From: Ramlibacter pinisoli
GTDB lineage: Bacteria > Pseudomonadota > Gammaproteobacteria > Burkholderiales > Burkholderiaceae_C
Assembly (NCBI RefSeq): GCF_009758015.1
Contig: NZ_WSEL01000003.1
Span: forward strand, 930,001-994,000
Length of the DNA stretch: 64,000 nucleotides
Direction of reading: 5' to 3'
Shown: positions 8,839 through 16,697 of the stretch, piece after piece
How the letters are laid out: every line of letters begins with the position of its first letter
Numbering within the stretch: position 1 is the stretch's first letter
The notes under the pieces: generated by a model
Seen by the model: only the letters and a program-made list of their open reading frames with translations
Told to the model about the DNA's origin: nothing
Database searches by the model: none
Made by a program: the position numbers and the translations under genes

Positions 8839-9033
8839 CTAGGCGCGCGCCTGGCGCCCGGCGCCGCGCACCTCGTCGCGTGCGCCGTCGTCGCGCCACT
8901 GGGACTTGCGTGCCTTGCCCTGGCTGGTTCGGTGCTGGCGCCGCTCCGGGCCGGCGTCGTCATCCTCGGTGGCCAGTGCCGCAACGTACTTCTCGCGGCG
9001 GCCGCCGAGCTGCTTCTGGGGGGATTGATGCAT
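8839..9033 (-). CDS. Small very hydrophilic protein, function unknown
   Basis: A 64-residue protein rich in Arg, Gln, Asp and Gly with no hydrophobic core, probably disordered and possibly nucleic-acid-binding. Support for it being a real gene is the AAGGA ribosome-binding site five bases before the ATG, and an upstream twin operator-like element (9104-9147) with a plausible -10 hexamer (TAGATT, 9085-9090) that can serve only this gene. I do not recognise a family. Confidence 0.5.
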   Translation of the reverse strand: MHQSPQKQLGGRREKYVAALATEDDDAGPERRQHRTSQGKARKSQWRDDGARDEVRGAGRQARA

Positions 9034-9103
9034 GACAGTCCTTGACTGGGTCTCGACACGGACGCTCGCACGCCCGTGAGGACCAATCTAGGAAGGACCG
9101 TTG

Positions 9104-9147
9104 CTGTCGGGTGTAGGAGCCCGCCGCATCCATGTAGGACGCGACAG
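9104..9147. promoter_or_regulatory. Twin direct repeat inside an inverted repeat, upstream of the small gene
   Basis: Two copies of TGTAGGA (9112-9118 and 9133-9139) lie 21 bp apart, two helical turns, and are bracketed by CTGTCG (9104-9109) and its inverse CGACAG (9142-9147). Read on the minus strand, the boxes fall near -37 and -58 relative to a start point inferred from TAGATT at 9085-9090, the geometry of an activator replacing the -35 element. The cognate regulator is unknown. The rest of the 9034-9225 gap shows nothing else. Confidence 0.5.
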
Positions 9148-9225
9148 ACTCTTGCCTGCAGTTACAGACTGACAATCGGTTGCAATCGCCGGCGCGAACG
9201 CGTGAAGTAGTTCCTTTCCATCCCC

Positions 9226-10350
9226 CTACTTCGTCACGGCGATCGACTTGCGGAACAGCGCAAGGCTGTACACGAAGAAGGCGAGCCCGACGGCCGCCAC
9301 CATCGCGAACTCCTGCCACACGGCCCAGAAACCGCCGCCGCGGTAGATGATGACCTGCGAGAAGCTGACGAAATGGCGCGCCGGCAGGAAGTAGGTCGCC
9401 GTCTGCAGCCAGCCCGGCATGCTCTCCACCGGCGTCGAGCCGCCGGACAGCAGCATCAGCACCACGATCACCAGGATGATGAGCAGCGCGAACTGCGCCA
9501 TCGAGCGCGAGATCGTCCCCAGGTAGATGCCCAGCGCGGTGGCGAAGAACAGGTAGAGCAGCACGCCCAGGAACCAGAGCACCACGGACCCCGCGAACGG
9601 CACCTGCAGCACCATCTGCACCACCAGGAACAGCGAGGCGGCGGTGGCCACCAGGATCACCAGGCTGTTCGCCCACACCTTGGCCATCGCGATCTCGAAC
9701 GAAGTGAGCGGCATCACCAGCAGGTGCTCGAGCGTGCCGTGCTCGCGCTCGCGGATCACCGCCGCCCCGGTCAGGATGACGGTCAGCAGGCTGATCTGGT
9801 TGATGATGGCCACCACGCTCTTGAACCAGGACGACACGGCGTTCGGGTTGAACAGCTTGCGCACGACCAGCTGCACCGGCATGTCGGTGTTGACGTCGGT
9901 ACGCCGGAGGATGGACGAGACGCGGTCGTTGATGATGTTCTTGATGTAGCCGGCGCCGATGCCCGCCTGCTGCATCGCCGTGGCGTCGATGTTGACCTGC
10001 ACCGACGGGTTGCGTCCGGACCGCAGGTCGCGCTCGAACCGCGGCGGGATCACCACCGTGAACATGTACAGGCCCCTGTCCATGTCGTCCTGCATCTCGT
10101 CGGCCCGGATCAGCACCGGGTGGCGGAACCGCGGCGGGTAGAAGGCGTTGATGATCTCCTTGGACAGCTGCGACTGGTCCTCGTCGATGAAGGCGATCGA
10201 GGCGTTGTTCACCTCGCTGGAGGTGCCGGTCGCCTGCACGTGGATCGCCAGCGTGAACGCGTAGATCACGAAGATGACCATCACCTTGTCGCTCAGCAGG
10301 CTGCGCAGCTCCTTGAGGCCCAGCCACAGGATGTTCAGCAAGGTGGTCAT
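9226..10350 (-). CDS. ABC-2 type transporter permease, YhhJ-like
   Basis: A 374-residue inner-membrane permease. There is one transmembrane helix near residues 21-38, a large periplasmic domain (about 40-175), then five helices at about 180-370. It matches the YhhJ/ABC-2 family, whose partners are RbbA-like double ATPases and HlyD adaptors. The segment SGGSTPVESMPGW and the INDRVSS region are typical of the family. It starts 2 bp after the rbbA stop and ends the four-gene export operon. The exported substrate is unknown; drug or polypeptide export is usual for relatives. Confidence 0.9.
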   Translation of the reverse strand: MTTLLNILWLGLKELRSLLSDKVMVIFVIYAFTLAIHVQATGTSSEVNNASIAFIDEDQSQLSKEIINAFYPPRFRHPVLIRADEMQDDMDRGLYMFTVVIPPRFERDLRSGRNPSVQVNIDATAMQQAGIGAGYIKNIINDRVSSILRRTDVNTDMPVQLVVRKLFNPNAVSSWFKSVVAIINQISLLTVILTGAAVIREREHGTLEHLLVMPLTSFEIAMAKVWANSLVILVATAASLFLVVQMVLQVPFAGSVVLWFLGVLLYLFFATALGIYLGTISRSMAQFALLIILVIVVLMLLSGGSTPVESMPGWLQTATYFLPARHFVSFSQVIIYRGGGFWAVWQEFAMVAAVGLAFFVYSLALFRKSIAVTK

Positions 10351-10352
10351 GG

Positions 10353-13169
10353 CTACTTCTCCTGCTTCCTCAGGCCGATGAAGCTCACCAGCAGGAACAC
10401 CGGGATGCAGGCGGCCAGGAACAGGATGTCGCCCACCATCAGGCTGGCCCCCAGCCCCTTGGTGTAGGCCCCCAGGCTGGAGTGCATGTAATAGGTGGCT
10501 GGCCAGAGCTCACCGACGCGCCGCGCATTGCCTTCGAGGGTGGACACCGGCTGCAGCAGGCCCGAGAACTGGATCGTCGGCACGATGGTGAGGATGGCCG
10601 TCACGAACACCGCCGCCACCTGGCTGCTGGTGAACGTCGACGTCATCATCCCGATGCCGGTGGTCGCCGTCACGTACAGCAGCGTGCACAACAGCAGCAT
10701 CAGGAAGTTGCCCTTGACCGGTACGCCGAACACGAACACCGTCATCGCCGCCAGGATCAGGAAGTTGATCATCCCGATCACGATGTACGGGATCTGCTTG
10801 CCGATCAGGTACTCGAGCTTGCCGGTGGGGGTGACGTAGAAGTTGATCATCGAGCCGAGTTCCTTCTCGCGCACGATGCTCACGGTCATCAGGATCGCGG
10901 GGATCAGCAGCAGCAGCAGCGCCGGCACGCTGGGCACGATCGAATAGACGCTCTCGAACGTCGGGTTGTACATGAAGCGGTTCTCGATCTTGGCGGTGAA
11001 CTTCTGCGGCCGCGACGGTGGCAGGTTGGCGCCCGGATCGGTCTGCAGCGTGGCATTGACCCCCTGCACGTACTGGCCGATGGTCTCGCCGCGGAAGGTC
11101 ATCGCCCCGTCGACGTGGGCCAGCACCTCCGGCATGGCACCGCGCCGCACCTCGCGGCCGAAGTTCGGCGGCACCTCCAGGATCATGGAGGCATCGTCCG
11201 CCTGCAGGCGCCGCAGCGCTTCGGCATCGGAGTCGACCGCCGCGGTCGGCTTGAAGTAGCGGCGCGAGGCCTCGAACTGCTCGATGTACGCCCGGCTCTC
11301 GGGCGAGCGGTCCTGGTCGAAGGTCGCGTAGCGGATGTTCTCGACGTCGGTGGTGATGCCGAAGCCGCACACCAGCATCAGCACCGCCGAGCCGAAGAAC
11401 GCGAACCACAGCCGCACCGGGTCGCGCATGATCTGCACCGTCTCATTGCGGGTGTAGGCCAGCATCCGGGTCAGGGGCAGCGTCCACCGGGAGCCGCCGC
11501 CGCCGTGGCCGGCCGGCGCCAGTGCCACCGGCGCCGCCGATACCGGCTCCGCCGTCGCGCCCGCTCCCGCACCACCGCTCTTGCCCTTGGCCGCCGCAGC
11601 CGCCGCGTCCGCCGCGATCCCGTCCTCCATGTAGCCGATGAAGGCCTCCTCCAGGCTGGGCGCACCCTTGTCCTGGATCAGTTTGTCCGGCGCGTCGCAG
11701 GCCAGCACCCGGCCTGCATGCATGAGCGAGATGCGGTCGCAGCGCATGCCCTCGTTCATGAAGTGGGTCGTCACGAAGATGGTCACGCCCTGGTTGCGCG
11801 AGAGGTCGATCAGCAGTTCCCAGAAGCTGTCGCGCGCCACCGGGTCGACGCCGGAGGTGGGCTCGTCCAGGATCAGGATCTGCGGCTCGTGCAGCACGGC
11901 GACCGCCAGCGACAGCCGCTGGCGCAGCCCCATGGGCAACGATTCGGCCAGCGCGTCGAGGTGGTCCTCGAGGCCGAAGCGTTCCACCAGGTTGGCGATG
12001 CGCGCCTTGGCCTTGTCGGGCGGCAGGTGGTACAGCCGGGCATGCAGCACCAGGTTCTGGCGGATGGTCATCTCGCCGTACAGCGAGAAGGCCTGGGTCA
12101 TGTAGCCGAGCTTGCGGCGCACGTCCATGCTGCCCGCCTCGACCGAGCTGCCGAACAGCGTGGCGCTGCCCTCGGTGGGCGGCAACAGGCCCGTGAGCAT
12201 CTTCATGGTGGTGGACTTGCCGCAGCCGTTGGAGCCGAGGAAGCCGAAGATCTCGCCGCGTTCGATGGACAGGGTGACGTTGTTCACGGCGACGAAGTCG
12301 CCGAACCGCCGCGTGAGGCCCTTGGCGTCGATCGCGATCTCGGTGCCTTCCTGGCGCGGCGGGATCGTCAGCTCGGTGTGCCCCCTGCGCTTTTCCTCGG
12401 GGAGCAGCGCGATGAAGCATTTCTCCAGGTCGCTCGTTCCGGTGCGGAACATGAGTTCCGCCGGCGTGCCGGTCGCCAGCACCTTGCCGTCGTCCATCGC
12501 GACGATCCAGTCCCACTGCTGCGCCTCGTCCATGTAGGCGGTCGCGATGACCACGCTCATCATCGGGCGGTCCTTGCGGATGTCGTCGATCAGGCTCCAG
12601 AACTGGCGCCGCGACAGCGGATCGACGCCGGTGGTCGGTTCGTCCAGGATCAGCAGGTCGGGGTCGTGCACCAGGGCACCGCACAGGCCGACCTTCTGCT
12701 TCATGCCACCCGACAACTTGCCGGCGGGACGCTCGTTGAATGGCCCGAGACCGGTCGCATGGAGCAGTTGCTTGATGCGCCCCGGACGCTCCGCGCGGGT
12801 CAGCCCGAACAGCTGCGCCATGAAGTCGACGTTGTCCGCGACACTGAGCTCGAAGTACAGGTTCTTGCCCAGGCCCTGCGGCATGTAGGCAATGCGCGGA
12901 CAGGCGGCACGGCGGTGGCGGACGTCCCCGATGTCGCCGTCCAGGACCGTCATGGTCCCCTGCTGCAGCTTCTTGGAGCCGGCCATCAGCGCCAGCAGCG
13001 TCGACTTGCCGACGCCGTCGGGGCCGATGATGCCCACCATCAGCCCGGGCGGGATGTCGATGGAGATGGCATCCAGCCCCTTGACCTTGCCGTAGTGGTG
13101 CGTCACCTCATGGACGCTGACCACCGGTTTGCCGGCCGGACCGGCGGGCGCGTGCTGCGTGGATGACAT
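10353..13169 (-). CDS. rbbA: RbbA-type ABC transporter: two ATPase domains fused to a permease
   Basis: A 938-residue protein with two ABC ATPase domains (about 17-250, Walker A GPDGVGKST; about 275-510, Walker A GSNGCGKST, each with an LSGG-like or LPMGLRQRLSL signature and LILDEPT Walker B), an Ala/Gly-rich linker (about 515-560) and an ABC-2 permease half (about 565-938). E. coli RbbA (YhiH) is near 911 residues with the same order. RbbA was first described as a ribosome-associated ATPase, but the operon with an HlyD adaptor, a second permease and an outer-membrane factor argues for export. Start supported by GGAGGAG upstream. Confidence 0.93.
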   Translation of the reverse strand: MSSTQHAPAGPAGKPVVSVHEVTHHYGKVKGLDAISIDIPPGLMVGIIGPDGVGKSTLLALMAGSKKLQQGTMTVLDGDIGDVRHRRAACPRIAYMPQGLGKNLYFELSVADNVDFMAQLFGLTRAERPGRIKQLLHATGLGPFNERPAGKLSGGMKQKVGLCGALVHDPDLLILDEPTTGVDPLSRRQFWSLIDDIRKDRPMMSVVIATAYMDEAQQWDWIVAMDDGKVLATGTPAELMFRTGTSDLEKCFIALLPEEKRRGHTELTIPPRQEGTEIAIDAKGLTRRFGDFVAVNNVTLSIERGEIFGFLGSNGCGKSTTMKMLTGLLPPTEGSATLFGSSVEAGSMDVRRKLGYMTQAFSLYGEMTIRQNLVLHARLYHLPPDKAKARIANLVERFGLEDHLDALAESLPMGLRQRLSLAVAVLHEPQILILDEPTSGVDPVARDSFWELLIDLSRNQGVTIFVTTHFMNEGMRCDRISLMHAGRVLACDAPDKLIQDKGAPSLEEAFIGYMEDGIAADAAAAAAKGKSGGAGAGATAEPVSAAPVALAPAGHGGGGSRWTLPLTRMLAYTRNETVQIMRDPVRLWFAFFGSAVLMLVCGFGITTDVENIRYATFDQDRSPESRAYIEQFEASRRYFKPTAAVDSDAEALRRLQADDASMILEVPPNFGREVRRGAMPEVLAHVDGAMTFRGETIGQYVQGVNATLQTDPGANLPPSRPQKFTAKIENRFMYNPTFESVYSIVPSVPALLLLLIPAILMTVSIVREKELGSMINFYVTPTGKLEYLIGKQIPYIVIGMINFLILAAMTVFVFGVPVKGNFLMLLLCTLLYVTATTGIGMMTSTFTSSQVAAVFVTAILTIVPTIQFSGLLQPVSTLEGNARRVGELWPATYYMHSSLGAYTKGLGASLMVGDILFLAACIPVFLLVSFIGLRKQEK

Positions 13170-13236
13170 GCGAACTCCTCCTCGAGCGCGCCAGGCCGGC
13201 CTCGGCCCGCTCGCGCCACATTGCGGGCGGGATCAC

Positions 13237-14280
13237 TTACTTCGTGGGCGAGGCTCCGAGGACCGACGTGGGGTTCGATTCGAGCGGCCCCTTGGCCGTC
13301 AGCACGTTGGTGTCCAGGTTGGTGGGCCACGCGACCGTGTCGGTGTACTTGACGTACCCGACGCCGCGCACTCCGGTCTTGATGCTCTGGATGTACTGGC
13401 CGACCAGTTCCTTGGGCACCTGCAGCTTGACGCGGAACATCAGCTTGTCGCGTTCGCTCTTGGTCTCCACTTCCTTCGGCGTGAACTGCGCCTCGGGCGA
13501 GACGAAGCTGACCACGCCCACGGCCGAGCGGTCCGGCTGGGTGTCGAGGACGATGCGGCCCTCGCTGCCGATCTTCACCGCGGCCGCCTGCGCCGCCGGC
13601 AGGAAGATCTCCATGTACACGTCCTCCAGGTTCACCAGCGTCAGCGCCTTGCCGCCGGCGCCGAGCACCTCACCCGGCTCCGCCAGGCGATAGAGCACGC
13701 GACCGAGCACCGGCGAGACCAGCGTGGCGTCCTTGATGCGGGTCTCGATCGTCTGCACGTTGGCCAGCGCGACCTCGACCTGCTGCTTGGCGGTCTCGAG
13801 CTTGGCCATTTCCTCTCCCAGTGCCGCCCTGGTGGTGACGACCGTCGTCCGGCGCACGTCGTACTCACGCTGCGAGGAGGCGTTTTCGGCCAGCATCCGG
13901 CGCACCCGCTCGACCTCGATGTTGGCCAGCTCGATCTCGCCCTTGCGACGCGCGATGGAGGAGTTGACGACGGCCATCTGCTCACGCGCGGCGGCCACGC
14001 GGGCCTTGGACTCGGCCATCTGCGACTCCAGCGTCACCGTGTCCAGCAGCACCACGACCTGTCCCGGCTTGACCAGGTCGCCTTCCTGCACCTTGATCTC
14101 CTTGACCCGCAGCGGCTCCTTGGCCGAGACGTCGGCGAGCCGGGCCTCGATGCGGCCGTTGCCGGATGCGATGCCGGGCGGCAGCTTCCCGGCCTGCTGG
14201 TCCTGCCAGTACTTCCAGCCGAAGAACCCGGCGGCCACGAGGACGACCAGGGCAATGATCCAGTTGCGGTACTTAGTCAT
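13237..14280 (-). CDS. HlyD-family membrane fusion protein, YhiI-like
   Basis: The periplasmic adaptor of the export system, 347 residues. One N-terminal membrane anchor (about 7-25), then a split lipoyl domain (ASGNGRIEA and the later EPGEVLGAGGKAL region) separated by a long coiled-coil hairpin (about 85-175, heptads such as AESKARVAAAREQMAVV), then a beta-barrel domain. The ATG at 14280 gives the anchor directly and has GGAG upstream; an earlier in-frame ATG is rejected. It joins the inner-membrane RbbA/permease to the TolC-like protein encoded just upstream. Confidence 0.92.
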   Translation of the reverse strand: MTKYRNWIIALVVLVAAGFFGWKYWQDQQAGKLPPGIASGNGRIEARLADVSAKEPLRVKEIKVQEGDLVKPGQVVVLLDTVTLESQMAESKARVAAAREQMAVVNSSIARRKGEIELANIEVERVRRMLAENASSQREYDVRRTTVVTTRAALGEEMAKLETAKQQVEVALANVQTIETRIKDATLVSPVLGRVLYRLAEPGEVLGAGGKALTLVNLEDVYMEIFLPAAQAAAVKIGSEGRIVLDTQPDRSAVGVVSFVSPEAQFTPKEVETKSERDKLMFRVKLQVPKELVGQYIQSIKTGVRGVGYVKYTDTVAWPTNLDTNVLTAKGPLESNPTSVLGASPTK

Positions 14281-14291
14281 GGCGTTGCTCC

Positions 14292-15854
14292 TCAACGACT
14301 CTGCGTGGTCACGGGTGCGGGGGCGGGGGACGTGGACAGCAAGTCACCCCAGTTGGTGCGCTTTTCCATTTCGATCCGGGTCTTCTCCGGGATCGACGGC
14401 TGGTTCTGGTGCGGCTCCCAGCCGCCCCCCAGGGCCTTGTAGAGGGAGATCAGGTTGGTCGCGATGTCCGACTGGGCCTGCGCCAGCGTGGTCTCCTCCT
14501 GCAGCAGCGCCCGCATCGAGTCGAGCACGCGCTGGAAGTCGACCGCGCCCTCGCGGTACTGGATGAAGGCCAGCTCGGACGAGCGCAGGGCCGAGGCCGC
14601 CGAGTTCTGCGCGAAGGCCGCGATCTGGTGCGACCGCACGTAGCCCGTCACGCCGTCCTCGGCCTCCTGCTGGGCGCGCAGCACCACGGCCTCGTAGTTG
14701 ACCAGGCTCTGCTGCAGCCGGGCGTCCTCGACCCGGATGCTGTTCTTCGTCCGGTCGTAGTTCAGGATCGGCAGGTAGATGCGCGGGCCGATCGAGTAGA
14801 AGCCGCTGTTGATGTCCAGCCCGCCCCCCGTGGACAGGTAGCCGATCGTCCCGGAGATGGAGATGCGGGGATAGAGGTCGGCGGTGGCAAGGCCCACGCG
14901 CGCCGACTGCGCGAGCGCCGCGTACTCGGCGCCGCGGATGTCGGGACGGCGGCGCAGCAGTTCGGCCGGCATGCTGATGCCCACCGAGGCCGGTGCGACA
15001 GGGATGCGGGCCGACGTGCCGAGCAGTGCCTGCACCTGTCCCACCGGCTGCCCGATCAGCGTGCTGAGCGCGTTCTGCGTCAGGCTCAGGCTCAGCTGGT
15101 AGCGCGGGATCGACACCCGGGTGCTTTCCAGCAGCGTGCGGGCCTGCTGCACGTCCAGGTTGGACGTGGCGCCATTGCGGTAGCGCACGTCGGCGATGCG
15201 GAAGCCCTCCTCCTGCAGCCTGACGTTCCGCTGCGCCAGCGCGATCAGGGCCTCGTAGGTGCGGATCAGGGCGTACGAGCGGGCGACCTCCGCGCTGAGG
15301 GTGACCAGCGCCGTGTCGTAGTCGGCCATGCTGGTGACCAGCCGCGCCTCCTCGGAGCGCGCCAGGTTCTTGTAGCGGCCCCAGAAGTCGATCTCCCAGG
15401 CCATGTCGAAGCCGGCCTGGAACTCGGTGAAGTGGCGGTCGAAGTTGGCGGTGTTCGGTGCCTCCCGGCTCAGCCCGACCGCGGTCGCCTGGCCGAAGAG
15501 GGCCTGCACCTGCGGGTATTGCTGTCCGACGGCCAGGGCCAGCTGGGCTCTCGACTCCGCGATGCGCAAGCCTGCGGCGCGCAGCGAGAGGTTCTGCTGC
15601 CAGGCCATTTCGATCAGCTGGTTGAGGATGGGGTCGTTGAAGCTGCGCCACCACGCACCGTCGACGGCCTTGGCCTTGTCGAGCAGGGCTTCGTCCGCCG
15701 CCGACCACTGGGCACTGGCCTGCGTTTCCGGCTTGGCGAATTCCGGACCGACCGTGGTGCACGCGGCCAGCGCCGTCGCCAGCACGAGCGGAGCGAACGC
15801 ACGATGCCGGGAGCCGCGCGGGCGCGCAGGCGGTCGGTGGTCTTGGGGACGCAT
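14292..15854 (-). CDS. TolC/OprM-like outer-membrane factor (NodT family lipoprotein)
   Basis: The outer-membrane channel of the export system, 520 residues. The lipobox ALAAC gives Cys32 as the lipidated residue. Two repeated outer-membrane-efflux domains follow, with NodT signatures such as WWRSFNDP near residue 75, LRAAGLRIAESRAQL, and the second-repeat RRPDIRGAEYAALAQSA. The start has GAGGAG seven bases upstream. It is the first gene of the export set and begins only 47 bp after fabI on the same strand, so readthrough from the acetate operon is possible. Confidence 0.92.
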   Translation of the reverse strand: MRPQDHRPPARPRGSRHRAFAPLVLATALAACTTVGPEFAKPETQASAQWSAADEALLDKAKAVDGAWWRSFNDPILNQLIEMAWQQNLSLRAAGLRIAESRAQLALAVGQQYPQVQALFGQATAVGLSREAPNTANFDRHFTEFQAGFDMAWEIDFWGRYKNLARSEEARLVTSMADYDTALVTLSAEVARSYALIRTYEALIALAQRNVRLQEEGFRIADVRYRNGATSNLDVQQARTLLESTRVSIPRYQLSLSLTQNALSTLIGQPVGQVQALLGTSARIPVAPASVGISMPAELLRRRPDIRGAEYAALAQSARVGLATADLYPRISISGTIGYLSTGGGLDINSGFYSIGPRIYLPILNYDRTKNSIRVEDARLQQSLVNYEAVVLRAQQEAEDGVTGYVRSHQIAAFAQNSAASALRSSELAFIQYREGAVDFQRVLDSMRALLQEETTLAQAQSDIATNLISLYKALGGGWEPHQNQPSIPEKTRIEMEKRTNWGDLLSTSPAPAPVTTQSR

Positions 15855-15901
15855 GGGAATCTCCTCGTCTGAAGGGTGGATTGCCGTCCGTGCTGCTCGC
15901 C

Positions 15902-16684
15902 TCAGCCCATGATGTGCATGCCGCCGTCGACGTAGACGGTGCCGCCCGTGATCCGCCGTGCGTACGGCGTCGCCAGATAGGCGCAGGCGAAGCCCACGTC
16001 CATGATGTCCACCAGCTCGCCCACCGGCGCCCGCTCCGAGGCTTCGTTCAGGAGCAGCTCGAAATCCTTCAGCCCCGAGGCGGCGCGCGTCTTCAGCGGC
16101 CCGGGCGAGATGGCGTGCACGCGGATGGCCTGCGGCCCCAGCTCGTAGGCCAGGTAGCGGCAGCTGGCCTCGAGGGCGGCCTTCACCGGTCCCATCACGT
16201 TGTAGTTGGCCACCACCTTCTGCGCCCCGTGGTAGCTCATGGCCATCATGGTCCCGCCCTCCTTCATCAGCGGCGCGGCCAGCCGGGCCATGCGGATGAA
16301 CGAGTGGCAGGAGATGTCGATGGCCTTGGCGAAGCCGTCGGCACTGCACGCGTGCAGCGGCCCCTGCAGGTCCTCCTTGGGCGCCCAGGCGATGGAATGC
16401 ACCAGGATGTCCAGGCGGCCCCAGTCCTTCGCGACGCGCTCGAACACCGCCTCCAACTCGCCGGCGTGGGACACGTCGCAGGGCATGAGGATCGGCGCCT
16501 GCAGTTCGCGCGCCAGCGGCTCCACGTAGCTGCGCGACTTCTCGTTGGCGTAGGTGATCGCCAGCTCCGCCCCGAGTTGGCGGAAGGCCGAGGCGCAGCC
16601 ATAGGCGATCGAATGCTCGTTGGCGATGCCGACGACGAGGGCCTTCTTGCCTGCCAGCGCCGGGTGGTGGGTTGCTGCGGTCAT
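15902..16684 (-). CDS. fabI: Enoyl-[ACP] reductase (NADH), FabI type
   Basis: Reduces the trans-2 double bond of enoyl-ACP, the last step of the fatty-acid elongation cycle. At 260 residues it matches FabI. Features are the N-terminal VVGIANEHSIAYG (FabI version of the Rossmann motif), SIAWAPKEDLQGP, and the catalytic Tyr-x6-Lys in YNVMGPVK preceded by MSYHGAQ. It is the last gene of the DUF3141-pta-ackA operon, 13 bp after the kinase gene. This is probably not the housekeeping copy, because it is tied to acetate genes; a function on 4-carbon acyl groups linked to PHA-like metabolism is an inference. Confidence 0.93.
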   Translation of the reverse strand: MTAATHHPALAGKKALVVGIANEHSIAYGCASAFRQLGAELAITYANEKSRSYVEPLARELQAPILMPCDVSHAGELEAVFERVAKDWGRLDILVHSIAWAPKEDLQGPLHACSADGFAKAIDISCHSFIRMARLAAPLMKEGGTMMAMSYHGAQKVVANYNVMGPVKAALEASCRYLAYELGPQAIRVHAISPGPLKTRAASGLKDFELLLNEASERAPVGELVDIMDVGFACAYLATPYARRITGGTVYVDGGMHIMG

Positions 16685-16697
16685 GGTGCGTGGGTTC

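Noticed and set aside
10482..13166. Open frame of 894 codons on the plus strand
   Set aside because: Exact antisense of rbbA, with His/Asp/Arg-rich low-complexity translation.
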